From: FEN-1219 sp039933105
Lineage (GTDB): Bacteria > Pseudomonadota > Gammaproteobacteria > Steroidobacterales > Rariloculaceae
Reading direction: 5' to 3'
NCBI GenBank assembly: GCA_039933105.1
Contig: JBDTOT010000015.1
Coordinates: 1-64,000, forward strand
Length of the DNA stretch: 64,000 bases
Shown: piece by piece, positions 34,373 to 43,527 of the stretch
Layout: each line of letters begins with the position of its first letter
How positions within the stretch are numbered: position 1 is the stretch's first letter
Translations under genes and position numbers: made by a program
Notes under the pieces: generated by a model
What the model was told of the DNA's origin: nothing
The model's database searches: none
Seen by the model: only the letters and a program-made list of their open reading frames with translations

Positions 34373-35524
34373 ATGAGCACCGCAGCCTCCATCACACACG
34401 CGGAACGGCTCGCCAACGCACGCAGGGTCGTCATCAAGATCGGCTCAGCCCTGTTCGTGGACCAGCAGACCGGTGCGCTTGATCGTGCGTGGCTCGAAGG
34501 TGTCTGCGCGGACGTGGCCGATCTCAAGCGCAGCGGGAAGGAGGTCATCATCGTGTCGTCCGGCGCCGTCGCGCTCGGACGTCGCGAGCTCAAGATCGAT
34601 CCGCGGCGCCTCGAGGAGAAACAGGCTGCTGCCGCCACCGGCCAGATCCTTCTCGCCCACGCGTACCTCGAAATACTTCGCAGCTTCGGCGTCACGGCGG
34701 CGCAGGTATTGCTGACGATCGACGACAGCGAAAGCCGTCGCCGCTACTTGAACGCGAGCGCAACGCTGTCCACGCTGCTCGGCTACGGAGCCGTTCCCGT
34801 CGTGAACGAGAACGACACCGTCGCCACGCAAGAGTTGCGCTATGGCGACAACGACCGACTTGCGGCGCGCGTTGCGCAGATGGTGAGCGCCGATTGCCTG
34901 GTGTTGTTGTCTGACGTCGATGGTCTCTACACCTCCGATCCGCGCCACGACGCGAATGCGCGCTACGTCGAAGAAGTCACGGAGTTCACGCGCGAGCTCG
35001 TCGACATGGCCGGCGGACCTGGCTCGAGCCATGGTTCCGGCGGTATGCGTACGAAGATCGAAGCGGCACGCATCGCAATGGGCGCCGGCTGCCGTATGTG
35101 CATCGCGACAGGCCGCGTTGCGCGGCCCATCAGCGTGCTACTCGGCGGCGGCAAGGCCACGTGGTTCCTGCCGAGCGCGACTCCTGGCGCCGCGCGCAAG
35201 CAGTGGATCGCGGGCACGTTGAAACCGAAAGGCGCCGTGCGCGTCGACGCGGGCGCGGAACGCGCGCTGCTCGGCGGCCGTAGCCTGCTGCCGGCCGGCG
35301 TCACGGGCGTCGACGGCCAGTTCGAGCGCGGCGACGCTGTGAGCGTGCTCGCGGCCGACGGTCGCGAGCTCGCGCGAGGTCTCGTGGCGTATTCCGGGGA
35401 CGAGGCGCGGTCGATCGCGGGTCGTAAATCGGGCGACATCGCGCAGGTCTTGGGGTACAGCGGCCGCGATGAGATTATTCACCGCGACGACATGGTTCTT
35501 TTGGGGGCTGGTAAGCAGTCATGA
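34373..35524 (+). CDS. proB: Glutamate 5-kinase
   Basis: First enzyme of proline synthesis; phosphorylates glutamate. The 383-residue protein has the amino-acid kinase domain (VVIKIGSALF, VSSGAVALGR, VVNENDTVAT, GSGGMRTKIEAARIA) and a C-terminal PUA domain (KGAVRVDAGAERAL, QVLGYSGRDEIIHRDD). The ATG of MSTAAS is chosen; a longer frame upstream overlaps ilvN. Its stop overlaps the proA start as ATGA. Confidence 0.96.
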   Translation: MSTAASITHAERLANARRVVIKIGSALFVDQQTGALDRAWLEGVCADVADLKRSGKEVIIVSSGAVALGRRELKIDPRRLEEKQAAAATGQILLAHAYLEILRSFGVTAAQVLLTIDDSESRRRYLNASATLSTLLGYGAVPVVNENDTVATQELRYGDNDRLAARVAQMVSADCLVLLSDVDGLYTSDPRHDANARYVEEVTEFTRELVDMAGGPGSSHGSGGMRTKIEAARIAMGAGCRMCIATGRVARPISVLLGGGKATWFLPSATPGAARKQWIAGTLKPKGAVRVDAGAERALLGGRSLLPAGVTGVDGQFERGDAVSVLAADGRELARGLVAYSGDEARSIAGRKSGDIAQVLGYSGRDEIIHRDDMVLLGAGKQS

Positions 35525-36807
35525 GCACCGCTGAGCGAACGATTCCCCGCAGCCTTCTCGAGCAGATGCTCGACGTCGGGCGAGCCGCGCGTGCGGCCAC
35601 GACACAGCTTGCGCAGGCGCCGGCAGGTGTCAAGCGCGCTGCGCTCGAGACCGCGGCGCGCGAATTGCGCGCCTCGCGTGCAGCCGTATTGCGCGCGAAT
35701 GCCGACGACGTCGCGGAAGCGAACGCGGCCGGACTGTCGAGTGCGATGATCGATCGGCTAACGCTCGACGACAAACGCCTCGAGGCCACCGCGGCCGGTC
35801 TCGAGACCGTCGCCGCGCTCGAAGATCCGGTCGGTCAAGTCATCGCCGCATGGGAGCGGCCGAACGGCCTTGCGATCTCGCGCGTGCGCGTGCCGCTCGG
35901 CGTGATCGGCATCATCTACGAGAGCCGGCCCAACGTGACGGCCGATGCCGCGGCGTTGTGCCTGAAGAGCGGCAACGCGGCCATCCTGCGCGGCGGCTCG
36001 GAGAGCGCGCGTTCCAGCGCGGCGATTCATGCGTGTTTGCGCCGCGCGCTGGTGCAACACGGGTTGCCCGAAACGGCAATCCAGATGGTGCCGACGCAGG
36101 ATCGCGACGCAGTCGGGATCATGCTGCGCGACATGGCGGCCTACATCGACGTGATCGTGCCGCGCGGCGGCAAAGGCCTCGTCGCGCGTGTCCAGCAGGA
36201 TGCGCGCGTGCCCGTGATGGCCCACCTCGAGGGCATCTGCCACACCTACGTCCATGCCGGCGCGGACCTCGCGATGGCGCGCAAGATCGTCCTGAACGCG
36301 AAGTTGCGCCGCACCGGTGTATGCGGGGCGACCGAGACGGTGCTGATTGATCGCGCGTGCGCGGCCACGCACCTCGCGCCGATCGTCGGTGACTTACTCG
36401 ACAAAGGGTGCGAAGTACGCGGTGACGTGCCGACGCAGGCCAGCGACCGGCGCGTGAAGGCGGCGGTCGATAGCGACTGGGGTCAGGAATTCCTCGACGC
36501 GATCGTCGCGATCCGCTTGGTCGATGGCCTCGACGATGCCCTCGCGCACATTCGGCGTTACGGGTCGGGGCACACGGACGCAATCATCACGAGCGACGCC
36601 GCTGCTGCGGAACGGTTCCTGAACGAGCTCGACAGCGCGATCGTGTTGCACAACGCGTCGACGCAATTCGCCGACGGCGGCGAGTTCGGAATGGGCGCCG
36701 AGATCGGCATCGCCACCGGGAAGATCCATGCGCGCGGTCCCGTCGGCGCCGCGGAGCTGACAAGCTATAAGTATGTCGTCCGCGGCACAGGCCAGATCCG
36801 ACCTTAG
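35521..36807 (+). CDS. proA: Gamma-glutamyl phosphate reductase
   Basis: NADPH-dependent reduction of glutamyl phosphate to glutamate semialdehyde in proline synthesis. The 428-residue protein shows the aldehyde-dehydrogenase fold with IYESRPNVTADAAALCLKSGNA, the catalytic Cys motif RRTGVCGATETVLID, and HNASTQFADGGEFGMGAEIG. It is translationally coupled to proB by a 4-bp overlap. Confidence 0.96.
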   Translation: MSTAERTIPRSLLEQMLDVGRAARAATTQLAQAPAGVKRAALETAARELRASRAAVLRANADDVAEANAAGLSSAMIDRLTLDDKRLEATAAGLETVAALEDPVGQVIAAWERPNGLAISRVRVPLGVIGIIYESRPNVTADAAALCLKSGNAAILRGGSESARSSAAIHACLRRALVQHGLPETAIQMVPTQDRDAVGIMLRDMAAYIDVIVPRGGKGLVARVQQDARVPVMAHLEGICHTYVHAGADLAMARKIVLNAKLRRTGVCGATETVLIDRACAATHLAPIVGDLLDKGCEVRGDVPTQASDRRVKAAVDSDWGQEFLDAIVAIRLVDGLDDALAHIRRYGSGHTDAIITSDAAAAERFLNELDSAIVLHNASTQFADGGEFGMGAEIGIATGKIHARGPVGAAELTSYKYVVRGTGQIRP

Positions 36808-38395
36808 CGCTCCGTTCGAGCTGATCGTGATCGGCGCCGGAATCAACGGCGCGGCAATCGCGCGCGAGGCCGCGCTTGCGGGGTTGAAGGTGCTCGTGGT
36901 CGAGCGCGACGACATCGGCGCGGGTACCAGCAGCGCGTCCTCGCGGTTGATCCACGGCGGACTGCGCTATCTCGAGTATGGCGAGCTCGGGCTCGTATAC
37001 GAGTCGTTGCACGAGCGTGAGAGGTTGCTGCGCCACGCGCCGCATCTGGTGAAGCCGCTCGAGCTGGTGATTCCGGTGTACCGCGGCGCGCGCCGTCCGC
37101 GGTGGCAGATCGCGATCGGGCTCGCGGTATACGACCTGCTCTCGATCGGGCGTTCGGTGCCGGGGCGAACGCTGCTCGATCGCGACGAGCTGCTCGCGCG
37201 CATACCCGGGTTGAATCCGCGCGAGCTCGTGGGTGGCGCCAGCTACTACGACGCCCAAGCGCGTTATCCCGAGCGGCTCGTCGTGGAGAATTTGCGCGAC
37301 GCGGTAGCAAACGGTGCCGTGCTCAAGACAAGGACGCGCGCCACTCGCGTGCGCGTCGTCGGTGGCCGCGCGGTCGGCATCGAATGGCGCGCAGCGGACG
37401 GTGCGACGGGCGACGCGACGGCGCCGCTGATCGTGAACGCGGCGGGCCCGTGGGTCGACGAAGTGCTCGGACCCATCCAGCACACGCGTCTACTCGGCGG
37501 CACCAAAGGCAGTCACGTGATCGTGCCGACGTTTCCCGGCGCGCCGCGTACAGGGGTGTATGTGGAAGCGGCTGCGGATGGGCGGCCGTTCTTCATCCTG
37601 CCGTGGAACGATTTGCTCCTGATCGGCACCACGGACGAGCGCTTCGAAGGCGATGCGGGCGCTGCGACAATCGATTCCCGCGAGATCGCGTATCTCACGA
37701 CCGAGACGGAGCGCAAGTTTCCCGGTGTGGCAGGCCTCGCGGATCGTGTGCTGTACACGCACACCGGGATTCGACCGCTGCCGTGGCAACCGCGCGGCGC
37801 GACGGCCGCGATCACGCGTAGCCACGTGATTCGACGGCATCGTGCGGCGCGCGGCCTGTATTCGGTGGTCGGCGGCAAGCTCACGACGCATCGCGCGCTG
37901 GCCGAGGATGTGCTGCGCAAGGTGCGTCGCGAGTTGCCACGACCCATCGCCGGACACCCGACGCGCACGCGCCCATTGCCGGGCGCGCTCGATGTACTGG
38001 AGCGCGACGCGCTACTGGCGGATCTCGGCGCGCGGTTTGGATCGGCCCAGGCGCAGCGCATGTGGAACGTGTACGGCGGCGCTGCCGCAGAGGTCGCCGC
38101 GCTCGCAATGCGTGGAGATCTCGCTGCGCAGATCGACGCAACCAGCGGTGTGCTCGCCGCCGAGCTGATTTACGCGTTGGAGCGGGAATGGGCCGTTACG
38201 CTCGACGACCTGCTGCAGCGGCGCTGCATGGCGGGATTGGGCGCCGATTTCGGTCTCGGCACGGCTCGCGGCGCTGCCGCGGCGCTCGTGCGACTCGGAA
38301 TCTGGGACGCGGCGAGCGCGGCGGCAGAGCTCGACGCCTATCACGCGCTCGCCGTGCGTCATCGCGTCGCGGCGTCGACGCTCGCCGCGGCCTAG
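36773..38395 (+). CDS. glpD: Aerobic glycerol-3-phosphate dehydrogenase
   Basis: A membrane-associated FAD enzyme that oxidises glycerol 3-phosphate to dihydroxyacetone phosphate and feeds electrons to quinones. The FAD-binding fold is IVIGAGINGAAIAREAAL, followed by SSRLIHGGLRYLE and later VGGKLTTHRALAEDV. The C-terminal DAO_C domain is present. Length is 540 residues, as usual. The predicted ATG lies inside the last 35 nt of proA, which is a long overlap; no glpK, glpF or glpR is nearby, and the link to proline genes is unexplained. Confidence 0.92.
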   Translation: MSSAAQARSDLSAPFELIVIGAGINGAAIAREAALAGLKVLVVERDDIGAGTSSASSRLIHGGLRYLEYGELGLVYESLHERERLLRHAPHLVKPLELVIPVYRGARRPRWQIAIGLAVYDLLSIGRSVPGRTLLDRDELLARIPGLNPRELVGGASYYDAQARYPERLVVENLRDAVANGAVLKTRTRATRVRVVGGRAVGIEWRAADGATGDATAPLIVNAAGPWVDEVLGPIQHTRLLGGTKGSHVIVPTFPGAPRTGVYVEAAADGRPFFILPWNDLLLIGTTDERFEGDAGAATIDSREIAYLTTETERKFPGVAGLADRVLYTHTGIRPLPWQPRGATAAITRSHVIRRHRAARGLYSVVGGKLTTHRALAEDVLRKVRRELPRPIAGHPTRTRPLPGALDVLERDALLADLGARFGSAQAQRMWNVYGGAAAEVAALAMRGDLAAQIDATSGVLAAELIYALEREWAVTLDDLLQRRCMAGLGADFGLGTARGAAAALVRLGIWDAASAAAELDAYHALAVRHRVAASTLAAA

Positions 38396-38556
38396 CCGCC
38401 GATCGTGACCGGCGAAGGCGGTTGGACGTCGACCGGGGGCAGCGTGATCTCGGGCGTCACGCCGTTCAACGAATCTCGGATACCTTCCGACAACTCGGCG
38501 CTTAGTTCCTGCCGCGGCGTTTGCAGGGGTGGCTGAAGGGACCGCAGCTTTGCGGA
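38392..38556 (-). other. In-frame open extension after the stop of the 82-residue gene
   Basis: After the TGA of the gene starting at 38805, the same frame stays open for 54 codons and ends at a TAG. It fills the whole gap to glpD. The translation is protein-like (ELSAELSEGIRDSLNGVTP, ITLPPVDVQPPSPVTIGG) and third codon positions are mostly G or C like real genes here. It has no ATG of its own. It could be a read-through tail, a separated fragment after a nonsense change, or a sequencing error. Coordinates include the final stop. Confidence 0.4.
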
Positions 38557-38805
38557 TCAGTTCTTCTGCTCGACCGCCTCGAACTTGAGCGTCGGCCGAT
38601 CGCCGCTGCGCGAATACAGATGCTCGCTCGCCATATCGGCCAGGGTCTTGTCGCGTTCCTGGGGCGTGGCGAACCAGTGGTGACGTTCCCACGCGTTGCC
38701 GATCAGGCGGGCGAATGTGTCCGTTGCGCGAATACTGACGCGAATCCCGAAGGGCCTCGGCACGTCAAGCGGTTGGGCTAGGTTGTGAGCGTGGCAAATA
38801 TCCAT
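38557..38805 (-). CDS. Conserved hypothetical protein, 82 residues
   Basis: A small soluble protein with phrases that look conserved: PRPFGIRVSIRATDTFARLIGNAWERHHWF and TPQERDKTLADMASEHLYSRSGDRPTLKFE. No signal peptide or membrane helix is seen, and I cannot name a family. It has its own gap from the next minus-strand gene of 25 bp. The frame continues beyond the stop for 54 codons (annotated separately), so the native protein may be longer. Confidence 0.7.
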   Translation of the reverse strand: MDICHAHNLAQPLDVPRPFGIRVSIRATDTFARLIGNAWERHHWFATPQERDKTLADMASEHLYSRSGDRPTLKFEAVEQKN

Positions 38806-38830
38806 CGCGAGATCTTAGCCGAGGTGCTCC

Positions 38831-39445
38831 CTATCGTTCTATCGGCCCGGTGCGGTCGCGCCAACCGAGCACGCCTCGCGTGAGTGCGTGGTACGCAGGC
38901 TTCCACCCCATGCGCCAAAGCCGTGTGGGCCACAGCCGGGTCGCAAGCAGGCGCCGCTGCCGCGCCGTGAGGCTGCCGGGAAGATACGTCCGCTTGTGTT
39001 TCAGCAGGTGCCGCAAGTCCTCGTGTGCGAGATAGCGAAACCAGAAGCCGCGCTTGCGTGACCGCACGGCGAGCTGAAAATCCACGAGACCGGGCACGTC
39101 GCGTGCAGCGCGGAGCCAGTTCGCTTCCTTCGCGACATCGTTGTGTGTGACGCCCGCGTGGTGGAGCGCGCCAACGAGCCGCAGGGCTCGCACGAAGAAG
39201 TCCCGCGACGGGGGTGGGCCCGCAAACAGAGGCTCACCGGGCAGTGCGCTACGCCGCAGCACGTGACCGTCAAAGGCGATCAGCCGCGGCACGTCTATGG
39301 ACACGGTTCGCAGCGCGAGCAGCGCCGACGCTTCGCGCGCCGCGAGCCACCGTGCGAGCCAGCGCATACCGAGCCGCGCGGTACGCGTGTCACGCTCGAT
39401 CGCAGTTATGGCGCCGTCGTCGTGCTTGAGCTCTCGTGGCGGCAT
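38831..39445 (-). CDS. Small kinase-fold protein (RIO/LPS-kinase-like)
   Basis: A 204-residue protein with a reduced protein-kinase-like fold. The catalytic loop VTHNDVAKEANWL has the HND and N of RIO/LPS-heptose kinases, and PGLVDFQLAVRSRKRG supplies the metal-binding VDF. The end is basic and rich in Arg and Trp (TRLWPTRLWRMGWKPAY). The ATG before PPRELKHDD is used because upstream residues would overlap the divergent AAA/WD40 gene. Role unknown; a lipopolysaccharide or small-molecule kinase is possible. Confidence 0.75.
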   Translation of the reverse strand: MPPRELKHDDGAITAIERDTRTARLGMRWLARWLAAREASALLALRTVSIDVPRLIAFDGHVLRRSALPGEPLFAGPPPSRDFFVRALRLVGALHHAGVTHNDVAKEANWLRAARDVPGLVDFQLAVRSRKRGFWFRYLAHEDLRHLLKHKRTYLPGSLTARQRRLLATRLWPTRLWRMGWKPAYHALTRGVLGWRDRTGPIER

Positions 39446-39469
39446 TCGTCCGGCCAGAATGGGTTGCGC

Positions 39470-39478
39470 TGCTACAAT
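39470..39478 (+). promoter_or_regulatory. Extended -10 element almost at the start codon
   Basis: TGCTACAAT matches an extended -10 promoter element (TGn plus TACAAT). It ends 8 nt before the ATG of the AAA/WD40 gene, so transcription would begin at or next to the start codon, giving a leaderless or nearly leaderless mRNA. No good -35 is seen 17 nt upstream. Confidence 0.45.
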
Positions 39479-39486
39479 CGTACTGC

Positions 39487-42400
39487 ATGTCGAAAGCGAT
39501 CCACGGGACTGAATTTTACGTGGTCGGCGGTCCCGTCCGCCCGGATCGTTCCTGCTACGTCGAACGCGCCGCGGACGCTGCACTGGCGTCTGCCATTCGA
39601 GCTCGCCACCTGTGCTGCGTGCTAGGCCCGCGCGGTATCGGCAAATCGAGCCTCGTGCAGCGCGTCGCGCGCCGGCTCCGAGAGTCGGGAGACCTCGTTG
39701 CTGTTGTCGATCTCGCGCAAATCGGCGCGCTGACGGAACGCGGTTCGGGCCACGGCTGGGGCATGGCGGTCGCCGAGCGCGTCGCGCACGAGCTCGAGCT
39801 CGACGCCGACGTCGGTCCGTGGTGGCGCGCGAACAAGAAAGACGAGAGCGAACACCTCGCAGAGTTCCTCTGGCGAGTGGTGCTCGCCAACACCACTGCG
39901 CCGATCACCGTGTGCTTCGACGGCCTTGGCGCTACGACGGAGCCGCCGTTCGTGCGCGACCTGCTTGCCGCTCTGCAGAGCTGCTACGCGCGCCGGTCGG
40001 CGGAGCCGGATTTCAAACGCTTGAGTGCTGTCCTGGTCGGCAGCACTTCGCGCCGTGTCTTGGCCGGCAGCGAAAACAGCTCGCCATGGGCTGCGGCCGA
40101 CGTCATCGAGCTCGACGATTTCTCCGAAGCCGAGTCGTATACGCTCGCGGCCGGCTTTGAGGGCGAACCGGAAGTCGCTCTGGCCCTGATGGATCGCGTG
40201 ACCGCATGGACGGGCGGCCACCCGTATCTGACCCAGAAGGTCGCCCGCGCCGTGGTCCGCAAAGGCGGCAAGCTCGAGGACGTCGAACGCGTGGTGCGCG
40301 ACCAGTTGCTCGCGCCGGGGCTAGCGGAATCCGATCCGCTACTGAGCCACGTGCGCGCCTGGCTAACGGCGAAGGCGCCTGGAGCGCGCCGAGCCGCAAA
40401 GCTTCTACGCCGGCTCGCGCGTGGCGGCACAGTCACCGCGCCGGCGGATCTCGCGGTGCAGGAGCGGTTGCAGCTGTCCGGCGTCGTGGCGATCGACGAG
40501 CACCGCCGGCTCGAATTTCGCAACCGGATTTTCCGCGAGCTCGTGGGCCAGTGGGTCAAGGGTGCGGGCCGGGGCTGGCGGCTAGCGACCTCCGCTGTCT
40601 TGCTATTGCTGGTCGCCGCAGCGGCCGGCTATTGGTACGTCCAGTATCTACCGACGGCTGATATTGCGACGCTGGAGAGAGCAAGCGCGGATCTCCGCTC
40701 TGTCGATACCGCGTATGCAAGGTTGCACGCGCTGCCAGGTTTCGCCGAGCGGGCCGATCGTTTGTTCGCGACGGCGCTCGCCCGTCAGAGCGCAGCGGCG
40801 CGCACTGTGGCGGAAATCGACGCGATCGACACCCGACTGCGTGGCTTGACCGGTCAAGACGAAACAGCCGACGGCCTATTGGCCGCGTTCTGGCTGCGGC
40901 GGGCAACTGAAGCGTCGCACGCCGAGCAACGCGACGCGGCGTTGCTGCTCGCCCAGCGGGCGGCGGACGTGCCGGCGGCGCCCGCGTCCGCGGGCGGCAC
41001 ACTGGCCGAGCTCGTCGGCGACGACTACCCGCACCTCGAACGTACGCTGCATCTGGGTGCTGCACCGGTCGCGTGGCGCATGCAGTTCGGCGAGTCGACT
41101 TTGGTGGCGCTCGACGCCGACAAGCAATTACAACGCGTCCCGTTCGGGGACGCGGGCGATGGGAACGCCACCAACAGCGCGCCGGTTCATCTGACGGCAT
41201 TGCAGTATGTTGCGATCACGCGCGACCTTGCCGTCGATGGCGAGGGCACTGCGGGCGCATTCGACCTCACGCTCGACCTCGATCACCCGGCGGCCGAGGA
41301 GCTGCTGCTGACGTTGACTGCGCCGAGTGGCGTGCAGGCGTCCGTGGCCGTGCCGCACCGTGACGATGGCGCGGCCGGAACCTTGACGTTCAATGCGGCG
41401 CACGGCACGCCGCTCGAGGCACTGGCGGACCAAGGTCGCCGCGGCGTATGGCGGCTCACGCTCGTCGACCGACGCGCGGAGAACGCCGGAACACTCGTGG
41501 GTTGGGCGTTGCGGTTCGCCGATGACACCTCGCGCGATGACCCTTCCGAGCCGGTCGCGATCCCCGATCCGTTGCGCACCGATGCCGTAGTCGTCACGAC
41601 CGAAGGCGACCAGGCGCTTGCGAGGCCGGAGACGAACGGTGCGATCGGCACTGTCGCTCTGTGGAACATCGCGACTCGAAAATTCCAGAGGGACTTTCCA
41701 CTGCCCGTCGTCCCGAAGTATCTGGCCGTGAACGCGGGCGGCGGCCGGTTGATCGCCGCGACCGACAAGCTCGTGACCGTCTGGAACACGAGCGACGGCA
41801 CGCTGGTGGCACGTCTGGAGACGGACACCGAGTTCGTGTTGCCGCCCGTGGGCTCCACGGACGGCGGCTACTTCGCGATTGCCGAGCGCGTCGAGGACGG
41901 GAAGCCGCTGTACAGCGTGCTGCGCACGCGCGATGGCTCGCTCGTGAGTAGCTTCGAGGGCGTGAGCGACGTGCAGCGCTGGTGGCTTGGCCCCGGCGCG
42001 CGTTATCTGGCGTTGCAGTTAGCGGATCGTTCCATTCACGTGCTCGGCGCACGGCGTGGCGAGGTGTTGCGGATGCTCTCGCCTCGCACCGATGTGGCCC
42101 GTGTGCTGTCGCCGCCCGACGGTGCGACGCTGCTGACGGTCGGCAGCGGCGGCGCGATCTCCGCCTGGTCCCTTCTGCCGGCTGCGCCGCCGCCAAGGTC
42201 GCTCGGCACGACCGCTGCCGCGGCGAGCGTCGGCCTGGCCGCCGGCGGCAGCCGGCTGTGTTTTGCGACCGCGGACGCCGCGGTCCTCGTGGTCGATGTT
42301 GCTACGGGCGCCGAGGTTGTCCGGCTGCGAGGCGGGGGTGTGCTGCCGGCGACCACGCAGCTTGCCGACGATGGCGAGAAGCTCGTGACGGCGAGCGGCG

Positions 42401-43422
42401 CGCAACTGCGACTCTGGAATCTTCCCGCCGGTGGCACGCAGCCGCGTGTCGCGCGCGCCGCGGAGTCAACCGCTCTCGCGCTCGATCGAGTCACCGGGCG
42501 ACTCGCGTTTGGGCTCGCGAACGGTCAGCTCGCGCTGGACGCGGTCCCGTCGACGGCACCGGCCGCGGAAACGCTCAAGTACTTCGGACATCGCGGTGAG
42601 GTGACTGCAGTAGCCGTGAACGTGGAACACGAGCTCGCCGTGACGGGCGGTGCCGACGGCATCGTACGCACGTGGGATCTTGCGAGTGGCATGCCGACGG
42701 CAGTGGGGAGTGAGGCAGCGGCGGCATCGATCGGCGTGGTTGCCCTCGCGCCTGATGCACGGTGGGTTGCGAGTGCGTCGGGCGCGCAGGTTCGCGTTAC
42801 GAATGCCGTGGACGGCGCGGCCGTTTTCGAGCGCGCCTTCGGTGGTGTCGTCACCGCATTCGCGTTCGCGCCCGATGGTGCAACGCTCGCAATTGGCGAT
42901 ACGACCGGCATGGTGACGATCGTGCGGCTCGACGGTGCGGGCCGCGAGGTTACGACGCAGGTGACGGGCGCGGTCACCGCGCTCGCGTTCGCGCCGGGAG
43001 GCACGGCGCTCGCGGCGGCCGACGCGACGGGCGCGCTGCGTCTGCTGCGTCCTGCCGATGGCACGGCGGTAGGCGCACCGCGGAATCTGCCGCAGAAAAC
43101 CCTCTCGCTCGACTTCGACGCCGACGGCAGCGTCTTGCTGCTCGCGACAGCTGATTGGTTGCACGCGCTGCGTGCCGATGCGACGCTCGAGCCGCTCGCG
43201 ACCCGGTTCGCACCGCGGCGACTCGCCACACATGTGTTAGTGGCGGGGGAGAGGATGCAGCTGCGCTCCGCGGAAATGGGTGCCGATGGCACGGTGGCCG
43301 TCACGCGATTCGATCTCGCGTCGCCGCCGGCCGCGGAGGCGAGTCCGGAACGTCACGACTGGCCCGCCGCGTTGGGGATCACGCTCGACGACCAGGGTCA
43401 GCCAGCGCCGTTCGACCCCTAG
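39487..43422 (+). CDS. AAA-like ATPase / membrane helix / P-domain / WD40 giant protein
   Basis: A 1311-residue protein. Residues about 7-350 are an AAA-like (AAA_35-type) domain: TEFYVVGGPVRPDRSCYVERAAD leads to Walker A GPRGIGKSS (47-55), a Walker B-like TVCFDGLG, and WTGGHPYLTQKVA. A membrane helix follows at about 367-387. Residues about 574-680 resemble the P/Homo B domain of proprotein convertases (DLAVDGEGTAGAFDLTLDLDHP, RRGVWRLTLVDRRAEN, GTLVGWALRF). The rest is a beta propeller of degenerate WD40 repeats, best in GHRGEVTAVAVN ... VTGGADGIVRTWDLASG. The ATG of MSKAIHG is used because of the -10 element just upstream. Such N-terminal domains occur in signalling NTPase/WD40 proteins; the exact role is unknown. 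A lipoprotein gene follows. Confidence 0.85.
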   Translation: MSKAIHGTEFYVVGGPVRPDRSCYVERAADAALASAIRARHLCCVLGPRGIGKSSLVQRVARRLRESGDLVAVVDLAQIGALTERGSGHGWGMAVAERVAHELELDADVGPWWRANKKDESEHLAEFLWRVVLANTTAPITVCFDGLGATTEPPFVRDLLAALQSCYARRSAEPDFKRLSAVLVGSTSRRVLAGSENSSPWAAADVIELDDFSEAESYTLAAGFEGEPEVALALMDRVTAWTGGHPYLTQKVARAVVRKGGKLEDVERVVRDQLLAPGLAESDPLLSHVRAWLTAKAPGARRAAKLLRRLARGGTVTAPADLAVQERLQLSGVVAIDEHRRLEFRNRIFRELVGQWVKGAGRGWRLATSAVLLLLVAAAAGYWYVQYLPTADIATLERASADLRSVDTAYARLHALPGFAERADRLFATALARQSAAARTVAEIDAIDTRLRGLTGQDETADGLLAAFWLRRATEASHAEQRDAALLLAQRAADVPAAPASAGGTLAELVGDDYPHLERTLHLGAAPVAWRMQFGESTLVALDADKQLQRVPFGDAGDGNATNSAPVHLTALQYVAITRDLAVDGEGTAGAFDLTLDLDHPAAEELLLTLTAPSGVQASVAVPHRDDGAAGTLTFNAAHGTPLEALADQGRRGVWRLTLVDRRAENAGTLVGWALRFADDTSRDDPSEPVAIPDPLRTDAVVVTTEGDQALARPETNGAIGTVALWNIATRKFQRDFPLPVVPKYLAVNAGGGRLIAATDKLVTVWNTSDGTLVARLETDTEFVLPPVGSTDGGYFAIAERVEDGKPLYSVLRTRDGSLVSSFEGVSDVQRWWLGPGARYLALQLADRSIHVLGARRGEVLRMLSPRTDVARVLSPPDGATLLTVGSGGAISAWSLLPAAPPPRSLGTTAAAASVGLAAGGSRLCFATADAAVLVVDVATGAEVVRLRGGGVLPATTQLADDGEKLVTASGAQLRLWNLPAGGTQPRVARAAESTALALDRVTGRLAFGLANGQLALDAVPSTAPAAETLKYFGHRGEVTAVAVNVEHELAVTGGADGIVRTWDLASGMPTAVGSEAAAASIGVVALAPDARWVASASGAQVRVTNAVDGAAVFERAFGGVVTAFAFAPDGATLAIGDTTGMVTIVRLDGAGREVTTQVTGAVTALAFAPGGTALAAADATGALRLLRPADGTAVGAPRNLPQKTLSLDFDADGSVLLLATADWLHALRADATLEPLATRFAPRRLATHVLVAGERMQLRSAEMGADGTVAVTRFDLASPPAAEASPERHDWPAALGITLDDQGQPAPFDP

Positions 43423-43527
43423 GAAGCGCCTTTTTTCCCTGAATCTGTGAACTGTACGGCGGGTACGCCGGCTGATCGCGCGCTATCGTTCCGCTGCTCG
43501 GGTTTACCCTGTGGGATTATTTCAAAC

